From Enterobacteriaceae bacterium (lineage in GTDB: Bacteria > Pseudomonadota > Gammaproteobacteria > Enterobacterales > Enterobacteriaceae): a stretch of 64,000 bases of DNA. The position numbers were made by a program, and so were the translations under genes. The notes under the pieces are model-generated. The model was not told where the DNA came from, did not search any database, and saw only the letters and a program-made list of their open reading frames with translations. The DNA lies in NCBI GenBank assembly GCA_031253755.1, contig JAIRVT010000060.1, forward strand, positions 1 to 64,000, written 5' to 3'. This document shows positions 49,432 to 59,838 of the stretch, piece by piece (within the stretch, counting starts at the first letter, position 1; each line of letters opens with the position of its first letter).

Positions 49432-51303
49432 TTAATCGATTTGCCCGATTTTAATTTCGGTTTCGTTACGTAAATTAACCAGCAGAGATTCCAGCATGGT
49501 ATTGGCAATTTGATATGATTCTCTCGTCATAATTTGTTGAATCTGATCTTCTGGAATAGAACCTGGAGTCACTTTATCCAATTGAATCAAGACAATATTA
49601 CCAAGCTCATTCTGAGTTAATCCATATACTGGTTTATTTTCTTTAGGATGAGGTAAGGTGAATATCACTTTGGTTTCCGGGCTGGATTGTGATTCCTGAG
49701 TCATTACTGTTGGCTCTCCGAACCCGATTCCTGCGGCTTTCAGAGCCTGTTCGCCTTTACCTTCTTTTAAGGCTGTCAGCAGTTTTTCGCCATCAACCTG
49801 TAGCTGCTTTTCAGCTTTCTGTCGTTTAACCAATTCAGTAACCTGAGCTTTAGCTGCATCAAATGGCTGAATAAATTCCGGTTTAACATCATCAACCCGG
49901 AGAATAAAAGCACGGTCACCATCAACAGAGATAACATCAGAGTTAGTTCCTGACGGGCTATTATTATCAATCAAATTACCAAAGAAAATGGACTGAATAA
50001 CCGGATTGAAATTAATATCAGCAGGTATGTGCCCTTTGTCAAACCAGTCAGTGGTAACGGCTTTATAACCTGCGGCCTGTTCCGCAGCCGCTAAAGATTC
50101 ATTATCATTAGTGGCCGCCTCACTGACTTTTTGTTGCAGGGCATAAAATGCATTAATCGCTTTGTCTTGTTTAACGGTTTTTTCGATTTCCGAACGCTCA
50201 TCCTCTAATGGCTTAACTACCTGAGCTTTTATATCATCCAAACGGAAAATCGCATATCCGTTCGACAATTTGATCGCTTTAGACAGCTGGCCTTTTTCAG
50301 TTAAATGCGCGAGTTTTATCTCATTAGGTAAAGAAGTATCTTCCATCCAGCCAAGATCCCCCCCGCGTTGTGCAGAATATTTGTCCGTTGATTTCTCTGC
50401 TGCTAATTTGCTGAAATCAGCACCTTTTTTCAATTCATCCAGAATAGATTTTGCATCAGCTTCAGAGGATTGTTGAATAATGCTATATTTTTTTCTTTCA
50501 GGTTGGGTATATTTTGACAGATTACTTTTATAGTACTTTTCAATATCGGCATCAGTAATGGTAATATTTTTCAGCTCATCCGCCGCATCCATCTTGATAT
50601 AACTGACTTTTACCTTTTCCGGCACAGTGAATTGTTTACTATTCATATCATAGTAATTTTTCACCTCCTGCTCAGTTACTGTCTGCTGTGCTTCAATTGA
50701 TTTCAATTCAAGGGTTGCTAAACGAACGGTTCTTTTCTGCAAAAGTAACGCTGCTTGCTGCTTGATTTCTGTCGGCAGGGCAATTTCAGTGCTCATTAAT
50801 GCTGCATTCAATTGCCTGATAATCAGCTCTCGACGAACCTGCTCGGCATAAGCATCTGGAGTTTGGCGTGCGTTATTCAGCACTTCCAGATATTTGTTGT
50901 TATCAAATTTGCCATTTGTCTGGAAATAAGGTTGTCTACGAATTTCTGCCTTAATCTGTTCATCGCTAGCCGATAAACCGAGTTTATTAACGTATTGATC
51001 CAACAAAACCGTATTAATCAGGCTATCTAATGATTGACGTCGAAGCAACTTCACTTCTTGATCATTACTTAGTAGAGCAGCAGATTTATCTCCCAGCCGC
51101 TCCTGTAATGACGCTTTTTCTTGCTGAAATGCCTGCTCTAACTGAGCCTGACTAATGGTTTGACCATTCACTTTGGCAGCATAATTACCGCTTTCATTTG
51201 ACAGGAATCCTGTTACACCTGTCACTAAAAAGGTCAGGATAATTAGAGCCAACACGATTTTAAGCACTGGGCCGTTTGCCGCCGTGCGTAGGTTATCCAT
51301 CAT
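49432..51303 (-). CDS. ppiD: Periplasmic chaperone PpiD
   Basis: 623 residues from the ATG at 51303 (MMDNLRTAANG, as in E. coli). An earlier frame start at 51399 is rejected because it would run over the hupB terminator. One N-terminal membrane anchor (about 15-36) and a SurA-like chaperone domain follow, then a degenerate parvulin domain (about 235-325, RKKYSIIQQSSEADAKSILDELKKGADF...GGDLGWM). It sits at the SecYEG exit and assists newly exported proteins. Confidence 0.95.
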   Translation of the reverse strand: MMDNLRTAANGPVLKIVLALIILTFLVTGVTGFLSNESGNYAAKVNGQTISQAQLEQAFQQEKASLQERLGDKSAALLSNDQEVKLLRRQSLDSLINTVLLDQYVNKLGLSASDEQIKAEIRRQPYFQTNGKFDNNKYLEVLNNARQTPDAYAEQVRRELIIRQLNAALMSTEIALPTEIKQQAALLLQKRTVRLATLELKSIEAQQTVTEQEVKNYYDMNSKQFTVPEKVKVSYIKMDAADELKNITITDADIEKYYKSNLSKYTQPERKKYSIIQQSSEADAKSILDELKKGADFSKLAAEKSTDKYSAQRGGDLGWMEDTSLPNEIKLAHLTEKGQLSKAIKLSNGYAIFRLDDIKAQVVKPLEDERSEIEKTVKQDKAINAFYALQQKVSEAATNDNESLAAAEQAAGYKAVTTDWFDKGHIPADINFNPVIQSIFFGNLIDNNSPSGTNSDVISVDGDRAFILRVDDVKPEFIQPFDAAKAQVTELVKRQKAEKQLQVDGEKLLTALKEGKGEQALKAAGIGFGEPTVMTQESQSSPETKVIFTLPHPKENKPVYGLTQNELGNIVLIQLDKVTPGSIPEDQIQQIMTRESYQIANTMLESLLVNLRNETEIKIGQID

Positions 51304-51388
51304 AAAGACGTAAAACTCCGCTTTAGTGAAAAAGAAACAGTGAAAAATAAACTGCCATCTTACGCTAATTCGAACGCTAAGAGAAAAA

Positions 51389-51414
51389 AAGCGCATCAAT
51401 CAAGTGATGCGCTT
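51389..51414 (-). terminator. Terminator of hupB
   Basis: AAGCGCATCA / TGATGCGCTT stem with loop ATCAAG, followed on the minus strand by TTTTTTTC. It lies between hupB and ppiD. Confidence 0.88.
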
Positions 51415-51474
51415 GTATTTTAATCCAGTCAACCTAATAACTGTAATGATAAATAAAGCGATTACAGGTGTTCA

Positions 51475-51750
51475 TTACCCGTTAACTGCATCTTTCAGCC
51501 CTTTTCCTGCACGGAATGCGGGCACTTTTGCTGCTGCTATCTTAATCGCTTTACCGGTCTGGGGGTTGCGCCCTGTACGCGCTGCTCGCTCGCGTACAGT
51601 AAATGTTCCAAACCCTACCAAAACGACATCATCACCACTTTTCAATGTATCAGATACTGAAGAAACGAATGCATCTACTACACGCCCGGCTGCCGCTTTG
51701 GAAATATTCGCGCTGGCAGCAATTTTGTCGATCAGTTGTGACTTATTCAC
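51475..51750 (-). CDS. hupB: DNA-binding protein HU-beta
   Basis: 91-residue histone-like protein. The beta-arm motif [21 protein letters not shown] and the helical N-terminus [21 protein letters not shown] are unmistakable. The start is a GTG at 51750 (VNKSQ..., read as Met), preceded by GGGGATGATAAGA, as I recall for E. coli hupB; the ATG five codons earlier would add MGMIR. Architectural nucleoid protein, between lon and ppiD as usual. Confidence 0.95.
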   Translation of the reverse strand: MNKSQLIDKIAASANISKAAAGRVVDAFVSSVSDTLKSGDDVVLVGFGTFTVRERAARTGRNPQTGKAIKIAAAKVPAFRAGKGLKDAVNG

Positions 51751-51911
51751 TCTTATCATCCCCATTTTATTTTACTATCGTAACAAATATAGATTTATAT
51801 CAGATAACACGACAGTCTTGCCGTTACATCAATCAATTCCAGTATTAGCAAGAAATCGCAGAACAGCAAAATATTTAATCAGAACTTTAGATTGAATTAA
51901 CTTAATGAGAC

Positions 51912-51949
51912 AAAAAAAGGCTGGCAAGCCTGAATTAGCCTACCAACCT
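51912..51949 (-). terminator. Terminator of lon
   Basis: AGGCTGGCAAGCCT hairpin (51917-51930), with a second possible pairing to GCCTACCAACC. On the minus strand it is followed by TTTTTTG. Confidence 0.75.
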
Positions 51950-51990
51950 AAGTTTTATACAAAGTCTTGCGTTAGCTCACTATTTTTGCA

Positions 51991-54345
51991 CTACTTCAGT
52001 GAGACCACTTCTGCACCAAATACAGGTTCTTGTAAAGCAATCGCCAACACATCTTCTATACGCTTAACCGGATGGATTTCCAAATCCTGAATGACGTTTT
52101 CAGGAATTTCTTCTAGATCCCGTTTATTATCATCAGGAATGATAACCGTTTTAATTCCGCCACGATGAGCCGCCAGCAGCTTTTCTTTCAAACCGCCAAT
52201 CGGCAGAACAAGGCCACGCAGCGTAATTTCACCTGTCATTGCCACATTCGCACGTACCGGATTGCCTGTCAGACAGGAAACCAGTGCTGTACACATTGCG
52301 ATACCGGCACTTGGGCCATCTTTTGGCGTCGCGCCTTCCGGAACATGGACGTGTATATCACGTTTTTCGTGGAAATCGGAACTGATACCCAGCTTATCCG
52401 CGCGGGCACGGACTACTGTCAGTGCTGCCTGAATGGATTCCTGCATGACTTCACCCAACGAACCGGTGTAGGTCAATTTCCCTTTACCCGGCACACTGGC
52501 AGTTTCAACGGTCAGCATGTCACCACCCACTTCTGTCCATGCCAACCCGCTGACCTGACCAACCCGGTTCTCGGTATCTGCACGGCCATAATCGACTTTC
52601 TGAACACCCAGATAATTTTTCAGGTTATCTGCATTGATTTCGATATGCTTAAGCTGTTTATCCATTAACAACGCTTTGACAGCTTTGCGGCACAGTTTGG
52701 AAATTTCACGTTCCAGACTACGCACGCCTGCTTCACGGGTGTAATAACGGATAATGCCCATGATCGCACTATCATCAATGGTCAGTTCACCTTTTTTCAG
52801 CGCATTCCGTTCGATTTGTTTTGGCAACAAATGACGTTTGGCAATGTTCAGTTTTTCATCTTCGGTGTAACCCGATAAACGAATCACTTCCATACGATCC
52901 AACAACGGTGCCGGAATGTTCATCGAGTTAGATGTTGCCACAAACATGACATCAGACAGATCATAATCCACCTCAAGGTAGTGATCGTTGAATGTTACGT
53001 TTTGTTCAGGATCAAGGACTTCTAACAAAGCAGAGGCAGGATCACCGCGCATGTCAGATGACATTTTGTCAATCTCATCCAACAAGAACAGTGGGTTTTT
53101 AACCCCAACTTTAGACATTCTCTGAATTAATTTACCCGGCATCGAACCAATATAAGTACGGCGATGACCACGAATTTCGCCTTCGTCATGCACGCCACCA
53201 AGCGCCATGCGAACATATTGCCGCCCCGTTGCGCGCGCAATAGAACGCCCCAGCGAGGTTTTACCCACACCCGGAGGCCCTACCAGGCAAAGAATTGGCC
53301 CTTTAATTTTACTGACCCGGCTTTGTACTGCGAGATATTCAAGGATGCGTTCTTTGACACGCTCCAGACCATAATGGTCGGTATCCAGTACTTCCTGCGC
53401 CTTCACCAGATCTTTTTTGACTTTACTGCGGGCGCTCCAAGGAACCTGTACCATCCAGTCAATGTAGCTACGAACAACTGTCGCTTCTGCCGACATTGGA
53501 GACATCATTCTTAATTTTTGTAGTTCAGCTTCCGCCTTTTCCCGTGCCTCTTTCGGCATTTTGGCGTCTTCAATCTTACGTTTCAGCGTTTCATATTCAT
53601 CAGGTGCATCATCCATCTCACCTAATTCTTTCTGAATCGCTTTCATTTGCTCATTCAGGTAGTATTCGCGCTGGCTTTTTTCCATCTGTTTTTTAACGCG
53701 ATTGCGGATACGTTTTTCTACCTGTAGCAAGTCGATTTCTGACTCCATCATTGCAATCAGATATTCAATACGTTCGACAACATCAGACATCTCTAAGACT
53801 CTCTGTTTGTCGTCTATTTTTAATGGCATATGAGCAGAGATGGTATCTGCTAGCTTCGCTATATCTTCAATGCTGTGTAATGATGTCAGAACTTCTGGTG
53901 GAATTTTTTTATTCAGTTTGACATACCCTTCAAACTGATTAATGGCCGTTCTTATCAGTACTTCTTGCTCACGCTCATCGACAACGGGTGAGTCCAGGTA
54001 TTCAACCTGTGCATAGAAATACTCACTATTATCCGTCAATGTGGTAATCCGGGCGCGCTGCAAACCTTCAACCAGAACTTTCACTGTACCATCTGGTAAT
54101 TTCAACATTTGTAACACAGAAGCCACTGTACCTACAGAGAACAGATCATTGACTCCCGGTTCATCAGTGGATGCTTCTTTTTGTGCTACCAACATGACCT
54201 GTTTGTCATGATCCATTGCTGCTTCCAGACAATGAATCGATTTTTCTCGCCCAACAAACAGAGGGATCACCATATGTGGGTAAACCACTACATCACGCAA
54301 AGGCAATACAGGGATTTCTATGCGTTCGGAACGCTCAGGATTCAT
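51991..54345 (-). CDS. lon: ATP-dependent protease Lon
   Basis: 784 residues from the ATG at 54345 (MNPERSERIEIPVLPLRDVVVYPH), identical in length to E. coli Lon; an earlier in-frame ATG adds 12 residues. N-domain, AAA+ module with GPPGVGKTSLGRSIA and FLLDEIDK, and a Ser-Lys protease domain with PKDGPSAG (nucleophile about Ser679) and the GLKEKLLAAHRGG catalytic Lys. It degrades misfolded and regulatory proteins. GAGAGAGCTCT precedes the start, as in E. coli. Heat-shock promoter upstream. Confidence 0.98.
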   Translation of the reverse strand: MNPERSERIEIPVLPLRDVVVYPHMVIPLFVGREKSIHCLEAAMDHDKQVMLVAQKEASTDEPGVNDLFSVGTVASVLQMLKLPDGTVKVLVEGLQRARITTLTDNSEYFYAQVEYLDSPVVDEREQEVLIRTAINQFEGYVKLNKKIPPEVLTSLHSIEDIAKLADTISAHMPLKIDDKQRVLEMSDVVERIEYLIAMMESEIDLLQVEKRIRNRVKKQMEKSQREYYLNEQMKAIQKELGEMDDAPDEYETLKRKIEDAKMPKEAREKAEAELQKLRMMSPMSAEATVVRSYIDWMVQVPWSARSKVKKDLVKAQEVLDTDHYGLERVKERILEYLAVQSRVSKIKGPILCLVGPPGVGKTSLGRSIARATGRQYVRMALGGVHDEGEIRGHRRTYIGSMPGKLIQRMSKVGVKNPLFLLDEIDKMSSDMRGDPASALLEVLDPEQNVTFNDHYLEVDYDLSDVMFVATSNSMNIPAPLLDRMEVIRLSGYTEDEKLNIAKRHLLPKQIERNALKKGELTIDDSAIMGIIRYYTREAGVRSLEREISKLCRKAVKALLMDKQLKHIEINADNLKNYLGVQKVDYGRADTENRVGQVSGLAWTEVGGDMLTVETASVPGKGKLTYTGSLGEVMQESIQAALTVVRARADKLGISSDFHEKRDIHVHVPEGATPKDGPSAGIAMCTALVSCLTGNPVRANVAMTGEITLRGLVLPIGGLKEKLLAAHRGGIKTVIIPDDNKRDLEEIPENVIQDLEIHPVKRIEDVLAIALQEPVFGAEVVSLK

Positions 54346-54362
54346 AGAGCTCTCTCTTCGTT

Positions 54363-54418
54363 TATACCTACCGTTCTTCAAGTACCACTGCGATACAACT
54401 CGAAATCCGTAGGGTATA
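54363..54418. repeat. Short ERIC-like element upstream of lon
   Basis: 56 bases framed by TATACCTAC (54363-54371) and GTAGGGTATA (54409-54418), with inner arms TTCTTCAAGT and CAACTCGAAAT. These are ERIC outer arms without the central region, giving a small imperfect palindrome. It lies between the sigma-32 promoter and the lon start, hence within the lon leader RNA. Confidence 0.6.
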
Positions 54419-54486
54419 GCTTTCGCCAGTTTTTAGGAATCTCGTGAAACACGGTTTCCACGAGTTTCACTTCAAAGAATATAAAA

Positions 54487-54516
54487 CATATGGGGACAAG
54501 AATCTGACATTCAATA
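54487..54516 (-). promoter_or_regulatory. Sigma-32 promoter of lon
   Basis: On the minus strand TATTGAA (54516-54510) and CCCCATATG (54495-54487) are 14 bases apart, the same spacing and nearly the same words as the E. coli lon heat-shock promoter as I recall it. It lies right after the clpX terminator. Confidence 0.85.
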
Positions 54517-54530
54517 GCCTATGCCCGCAA

Positions 54531-54565
54531 AAAACAAAATGAGGGAGAACCCCTCATTTTGTTTT
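54531..54565. terminator. Strong bidirectional terminator after clpX
   Basis: Perfect 15-base stem AAAACAAAATGAGGG (54531-54545) / CCCTCATTTTGTTTT (54551-54565) with a 5-base loop AGAAC. It separates clpX from lon. Confidence 0.92.
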
Positions 54566-54606
54566 GCAATGCATATCGATAATCGCGACTTCCAGCCCCA
54601 TTTTCA

Positions 54607-55878
54607 TCACTCACCAGAAACTTGAGCATCCGGTTTGCGGTATATCAATAATGGTGCGGATTTCTCTTCGACAACGGTTTCATCAACGACAACTTTTTCT
54701 ATATGTTCCATTGATGGAAGATCATACATTGTGTCTAGCAAAGCACTTTCCACAATTGAACGAAGACCACGAGCCCCTGTTTTACGTGCCATCGCTTTTT
54801 TCGCGATTGCCGCCAGTGCTTCTTTTCTGAATTCCAGCTCAACGCCTTCCAGATTGAACAAAGCCTGATACTGTTTTGTCAACGCGTTTTTTGGCTCCTG
54901 CAAGATCTGGATCAAGGCTTCTTCATCAAGTTCACCCAGTGTTGCCACTACAGGCAAACGACCAATGAACTCAGGAATAAGCCCGAACTTGATCAAATCT
55001 TCCGGTTCAACCTGAGCAAGCATTTCACCTTCTGTTGCTTTCTCCGATTCACCTTTAACTGTAGCACTAAAACCAATTCCGGTGCTGACATTCAAACGCT
55101 GGCTGACAACGTTACTCAACCCGGCAAATGCACCGCCACAGATAAACAGGATCTTGGAGGTATCAACTTGAAGGAACTCCTGCTGCGGGTGTTTGCGACC
55201 GCCTTGAGGAGGAACGGCTGCTATTGTACCTTCAATCAGTTTCAACAAAGCTTGCTGAACACCTTCTCCCGATACGTCACGTGTTATTGATGGATTATCG
55301 GATTTACGAGAAATTTTATCTATTTCATCGATATAAACGATGCCACGTTGTGCTTTCTGCACATCATAATCACATTTCTGCAACAGTTTTTGGATAATAT
55401 TTTCTACGTCTTCCCCAACATAACCTGCTTCGGTCAACGTCGTAGCATCAGCCATTGTAAAAGGAACATCTAAATAACGGGCAAGTGTTTCCGCCAGAAA
55501 TGTCTTACCACTTCCCGTCGGCCCGATTAATAGAATGTTACTTTTACCTAGTTCTATACCATTATTTGTATCGCCATTGCGTAGTCGTTTGTAATGGTTA
55601 TAGACAGCTACAGCCAATACTTTTTTCGCCAGTTCCTGACCGATGACATAATCATCCAGATGTTGACGAATTTCATGAGGAGTAGGCAATGCACTACGCT
55701 CACGATGTGGTACCAGCTCTTTAATTTCTTCGCGAATGATATCATTACATAAATCGACACATTCATCGCAGATATACACTGACGGGCCAGCTATTAGTTT
55801 CCGAACTTCATGTTGGCTTTTCCCGCAGAAAGAGCAATACAGCAGCTTTCCTGAACCGTCTTTGCGCTTATCTGTCAT
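54607..55878 (-). CDS. clpX: ATP-dependent Clp protease ATPase subunit ClpX
   Basis: 423 residues (E. coli 424). Zinc-binding domain CSFCGKSQ...CDECVDLC (about 15-40), AAA+ motor with Walker A GPTGSGKT, pore loop GYVGEDVE, Walker B VYIDEIDK and the ClpP-binding IGF loop ([10 protein letters not shown]). An unfoldase feeding ClpP. Downstream of clpP with a 144-base gap. Confidence 0.98.
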   Translation of the reverse strand: MTDKRKDGSGKLLYCSFCGKSQHEVRKLIAGPSVYICDECVDLCNDIIREEIKELVPHRERSALPTPHEIRQHLDDYVIGQELAKKVLAVAVYNHYKRLRNGDTNNGIELGKSNILLIGPTGSGKTFLAETLARYLDVPFTMADATTLTEAGYVGEDVENIIQKLLQKCDYDVQKAQRGIVYIDEIDKISRKSDNPSITRDVSGEGVQQALLKLIEGTIAAVPPQGGRKHPQQEFLQVDTSKILFICGGAFAGLSNVVSQRLNVSTGIGFSATVKGESEKATEGEMLAQVEPEDLIKFGLIPEFIGRLPVVATLGELDEEALIQILQEPKNALTKQYQALFNLEGVELEFRKEALAAIAKKAMARKTGARGLRSIVESALLDTMYDLPSMEHIEKVVVDETVVEEKSAPLLIYRKPDAQVSGE

Positions 55879-56022
55879 CAGTCAACCTCACTTTATGAGC
55901 TGTTATCCCAGAGTATCTGGCATAACAGAAAAAACGCTGTCATTACTCCGACGATTTAGGTGATAGCACAAAAAATCACCTTACAATCATTATCTTGGAG
56001 TAATAGATTAATTATCAATAAA

Positions 56023-56646
56023 TTAGTTGCGATGGGTAAATATATGATCAACCAATCCGTATTCTACGGCTTCCGCGGCTGATAAGAAGCGGTCACGTTC
56101 TGTGTCTTCAGCTATCTTATCAAGCGGTTGCCCGGTATGTTTTGCCATCAGCTCATTCATGCGAGCTTTAACTTTAAGTATTTCCTGCGCATGGATTTCA
56201 ATATCTGTTGCCTGCCCCTGGAATCCTCCCAATGGCTGGTGAATCATAACCCTGGAATTTGGCAGACAAAAACGTTTTCCTTGTGCGCCAGCAGTCAGCA
56301 GGAATGCTCCCATTGAGCAAGCTTGCCCCATACAAATAGTACTCACATCTGGTTTAATAAATTGCATCGTGTCATAAATAGACATACCAGCCGTAATAAC
56401 CCCACCCGGAGAGTTGATATATAAGTGAATATCTTTTTCTGGGTTTTCTGCTTCCAGGAATAACATCTGCGCGACAACCAAATTCGCCATATGGTCTTCA
56501 ACCGGGCCAGTCAGAAAAATAATGCGATCTTTTAATAAGCGGGAATAAATATCGAACGCACGTTCCCCACGTGCTGTCTGTTCAACAACCATCGGCACCA
56601 AAGACATGTTAGGTGCATGTTGATCTTGCTTGCCACTGTATGACAT
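56023..56646 (-). CDS. clpP: ATP-dependent Clp protease proteolytic subunit ClpP
   Basis: 207 residues, the same length as E. coli ClpP. A short N-terminal propeptide precedes [23 protein letters not shown]. The catalytic triad is Ser111 ([10 protein letters not shown]), His136 (IHQPLG) and Asp185. It forms tetradecamers with ClpX or ClpA. The usual tig-clpP-clpX-lon order is kept. Confidence 0.98.
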   Translation of the reverse strand: MSYSGKQDQHAPNMSLVPMVVEQTARGERAFDIYSRLLKDRIIFLTGPVEDHMANLVVAQMLFLEAENPEKDIHLYINSPGGVITAGMSIYDTMQFIKPDVSTICMGQACSMGAFLLTAGAQGKRFCLPNSRVMIHQPLGGFQGQATDIEIHAQEILKVKARMNELMAKHTGQPLDKIAEDTERDRFLSAAEAVEYGLVDHIFTHRN

Positions 56647-56827
56647 TTCCGTCTCCTAATAGAATTCACGCTGGCGCCATTCATAACTGATTCTACTTGA
56701 GATAAGCAATGATGACCATGATCCAAAGTTAACTAACAGAGGCCTTCCCTCTATAAAAAGTAGTAAGCCTACACATAATAGTAAGAAAGGATATGAGGAT
56801 AAATCTGTTTTTTTCAAGAAAAAATAA

Positions 56828-56858
56828 AAAAACCCGCAGGCTATGCTTGCGGGTTTTT
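56828..56858. terminator. Terminator of tig
   Basis: AAAAACCCGCA (56828-56838) / TGCGGGTTTTT (56848-56858), a strong bidirectional stem 53 bases after the tig stop. Confidence 0.9.
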
Positions 56859-56911
56859 GAACACTGAGAGAGAAGTTTCACTTCCTCAGGCAATTAATCA
56901 ATAAATGAAAT

Positions 56912-58216
56912 TTATGCTAATTGGTTTTGATTCATCAGATCATTAAAACCAGTTTCTTTTTCAGAAACTTTTGCGTTGCTCAGCACCCATTCAACTGCCT
57001 GTTCTTCCAGAGCAATATTACGGATGTTGTTCATCATTTCATTGTTTTTGCTGTAGTATTCAACAACTTCTTTTGGATCTTCATATGCAGAAGCCATTTC
57101 TTCGATCAGCGCGTTAACACGCTCATCATCAACTTTCAGCTCATTTTTATTGATAACTTCACCTAACAGCAAGCCAACAACAACGCGGCGTTTTGCCTGT
57201 TCTTCAAATAACTCGCGTGGCAGTTCCAGAGCTTGTTTTTCTGAGCCACCGAAACGTTGAGTGGCCTGACGACGCAAAACATCAATTTCGCCATCAACAA
57301 CTGCGGCAGGAACGTCGATTTCGTTAGCTTTAACCAGACCGTCCAGAACCTGAGTCTTAATACGGTTACGTACGGCATTTTTCAGCTCACGTTCCATATT
57401 CTTGCGAACTTCTGCACGCAGACCATCAACAGAGCCATCAGCAACACCAAAACGTTTGATGAATTCTTCTGTCAGTTCTGGCAGTTCACGCTGTTCAACT
57501 TTCTTCAGGTTAATCGCAAAATTAGCTGCTTTACCTTTCAGGTTTTCTGCGTGGTAATCTTCAGGGAAAGTCACGTCGATAGTGAATTCTTCACCTGCTT
57601 TGTGACCAACGATACCCTCTTCAAAACCTGGGATCATACGGCCCTGACCCATTGCCAGAACGAAATCAGTTGATTTGCCGCCTTCGAATTCTTCACCGTC
57701 AACAGAGCCGTTGAAATCAACAGTTACGCGATCTTCTGCTACCGCTGCTTCATCAGTTTCTTTCCACTCAGCCTGCTGTTTACGCAAAGTTTCCAACATG
57801 GCATCAACATCAGCGTCTTTCACGTCGACAACAGGTTTTTCAACTTCGATTTCTTCCAGACCTTTCAGTTCGATTTCTGGATAAACTTCGAATTCAACTG
57901 CATAAGTGAAGTCTTCACCTTCTTTAAACTGTTCTGGTTTATAGCTTGGTGCACCCGCTGGGTTAATTTTATTTTCAATGATCGCATTGATGAAATTGCG
58001 CTGCATCAAATCACCAAGAACATCCTGCAAAACAGAACCGAAATAGCGCTGTTTAACGATGTTCATCGGCACTTTGCCTTTGCGGAAACCGTCAATACGA
58101 ACTTTTTTCGCTACATTAACCAGTTCACTATTAATTGCTTTTTCAATATCGCCAGCAGGAACAGTGATTGATACACGACGCCCAAGGCCTTGAGTTGTTT
58201 CAACAGAAACTTGCAT
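56912..58216 (-). CDS. tig: Trigger factor
   Basis: 434 residues (E. coli 432). The N-terminal ribosome-binding motif GFRKGKVP lies at about residues 43-50, then an FKBP-type prolyl isomerase domain (about 150-245, [19 protein letters not shown]...MIPGFEEGI) and a C-terminal chaperone cradle. It binds nascent chains at the ribosome exit. Monocistronic with its own promoter and terminator. Confidence 0.98.
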   Translation of the reverse strand: MQVSVETTQGLGRRVSITVPAGDIEKAINSELVNVAKKVRIDGFRKGKVPMNIVKQRYFGSVLQDVLGDLMQRNFINAIIENKINPAGAPSYKPEQFKEGEDFTYAVEFEVYPEIELKGLEEIEVEKPVVDVKDADVDAMLETLRKQQAEWKETDEAAVAEDRVTVDFNGSVDGEEFEGGKSTDFVLAMGQGRMIPGFEEGIVGHKAGEEFTIDVTFPEDYHAENLKGKAANFAINLKKVEQRELPELTEEFIKRFGVADGSVDGLRAEVRKNMERELKNAVRNRIKTQVLDGLVKANEIDVPAAVVDGEIDVLRRQATQRFGGSEKQALELPRELFEEQAKRRVVVGLLLGEVINKNELKVDDERVNALIEEMASAYEDPKEVVEYYSKNNEMMNNIRNIALEEQAVEWVLSNAKVSEKETGFNDLMNQNQLA

Positions 58217-58612
58217 CTTCTTACCTCAAAAAAATCATAGTGCTCGGTCAACTTCAGAGTGGTGCAATGCCGAAAACAGACGAATTACAGCACTCTTCAA
58301 GAACCGGGGCGGTCGCATTTAAAAACCGAGAATCCCTGTGATCAGAAGCGCCCCGAAACTATTGTAAAAAATTTTAGACGCAGCATTATAGCGATGCAGA
58401 CAGTATGAGTCGAGAATTGCGGACAAATGCATGCATTTTTCGTTGACTTATGTGATAAGCATTACTCAATAACTACATCATGATATTGGTTATTCGGGTA
58501 TGAATATAAACAAAAATACAGCCCGAAAGCTGTAGTTTAACGTCAAAACCAAATTAATAAAAAATTAAGTACACTGTTATTTTATCGTACTACAATGCAA
58601 TACAGTATAAAA
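58217..58612. other. Intergenic region tig-bolA
   Basis: About 395 bases with no gene. On the minus strand TATAAT (58390-58385) with TCGACT 17 bases upstream (58413-58408) is a plausible sigma-70 promoter for tig. A small TACAGC / GCTGTA hairpin (about 58518-58535) could end bolA transcription. The rest is A/T-rich without recognisable structure. Confidence 0.45.
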
Positions 58613-58936
58613 TCATAAAATTGATGTCGTTGGCGTTCCGCCCCGACATGCAGGTGAAGCCAGCATAGTATCTTCCAATTCAGCCCACTCTTTTTCTGTA
58701 TAGGTGTGAAGTGCTAAAGCATGCACACCTTCTGCCATTTCTTTCACTAAAACGCCATACACCAAGCGATGTCGACTGAGCATTCGTTGATCAACAAACA
58801 TATTGCTAATCACAATAATCTTAAAATGGCTTTCAGAACCGGCTGGCACATTATGACGATAACTTTCATCAATCACTTCCAGATGAGAAGGCTTAAATGC
58901 TGCCTGTAACTTGACTTCTATTTCCTGACGTACCAT
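58613..58936 (-). CDS. bolA: BolA morphology / iron-sulfur trafficking regulator
   Basis: 107 residues from the ATG at 58936 ([14 protein letters not shown]), preceded by AAGGAG; E. coli BolA has 105. Hallmark segments are [21 protein letters not shown], the RHRLVYGVL helix and [13 protein letters not shown] with the conserved His. It acts with monothiol glutaredoxin GrxD and as a transcription factor in stress and stationary phase in E. coli. Divergent from yajG. Confidence 0.96.
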   Translation of the reverse strand: MVRQEIEVKLQAAFKPSHLEVIDESYRHNVPAGSESHFKIIVISNMFVDQRMLSRHRLVYGVLVKEMAEGVHALALHTYTEKEWAELEDTMLASPACRGGTPTTSIL

Positions 58937-59170
58937 CTCATTCTCCTTAGTCACCAAAGGTTAATATTTAACCATGTATTTATTTTAGTTTATTCCCCGT
59001 GATTTATGACATCAGGGTGCTCAAAGAGTCTATTTAAAATTATTTCTTCATATGTTTCAGCTAGTAAGTATTAGGGATATGCCGCTACCTATGGCAATGA
59101 TATGATTGCAAAGGTTTACACTGCCTGTATTACTATATCGGGTATCCATATCCTGAATGAGAACATTTAC

Positions 59171-59758
59171 ATGCTAAAGAAAATCTTGACTCCATTTATC
59201 GCAATTCTCTTTTTAGCCAGCTTATCCGGCTGCACAAACTCCGGTAATACGTTGGCTATTCAGCCTAACATTGCCTTACCATCTTCAGATCCTACGATGA
59301 AAGCGATCACAGTAAGTATTAGTGGGGTCGACCATCGACAAACTCAAGCCCTGACCCAAATTAATCGTGATGGAAAATTAATCACTCTGATGCCTTCACG
59401 TGATTTACGCTTCTTGCTGCAAGAAGCATTGGAAAAACAAATGGCGGCTCGTGGTTATATGATTGGAGCTCCGGCCGATGCTAATTTACAAGTTGTGGTG
59501 AATCAGCTGTATGCCACGGTCAAAGAGGGAAGCCTGCGCCATGATATTGCCACAAAAGCAGAGATCTCAATCATTGTCTATGCGCAAGACGGTAAGAAGC
59601 AAATCAAAAACTACCGCACCAGCTATGATGTTCAGGGACCATTAAGTGCCACCAATGCGAAAATTGCTAATGCCGTTAATACGGTGTTATCTGATGTGAT
59701 CGCAGATATGGCTCAGGATTCGTCAGTCAGCACCTTCATCAAACAAAACGTTCGTTAA
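59171..59758 (+). CDS. yajG: Lipoprotein YajG
   Basis: 195 residues from the ATG at 59171 (MLKKILTPFIAILFLASLSGC), which places lipobox LSGC with Cys21; E. coli YajG has about 192. The frame start at 59102 precedes a non-signal sequence. DUF-type lipoprotein, probably outer-membrane attached. Encoded ahead of ampG, as in E. coli, with 80 bases between. Function unknown. Confidence 0.9.
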   Translation: MLKKILTPFIAILFLASLSGCTNSGNTLAIQPNIALPSSDPTMKAITVSISGVDHRQTQALTQINRDGKLITLMPSRDLRFLLQEALEKQMAARGYMIGAPADANLQVVVNQLYATVKEGSLRHDIATKAEISIIVYAQDGKKQIKNYRTSYDVQGPLSATNAKIANAVNTVLSDVIADMAQDSSVSTFIKQNVR

Positions 59759-59838
59759 TAGAATATGAATAAACTTCCTGCCTGACACTATCGAATCATC
59801 TTTAACTCGATGGCGGGCAGAAAGTCCTGGAGGGGCTT

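Noticed and set aside
51304..51399. N-terminal extension of PpiD by 32 residues
   Set aside because: The extension would overlie the hupB terminator, and PpiD homologues begin at MMD(N/S)LRTAAN.
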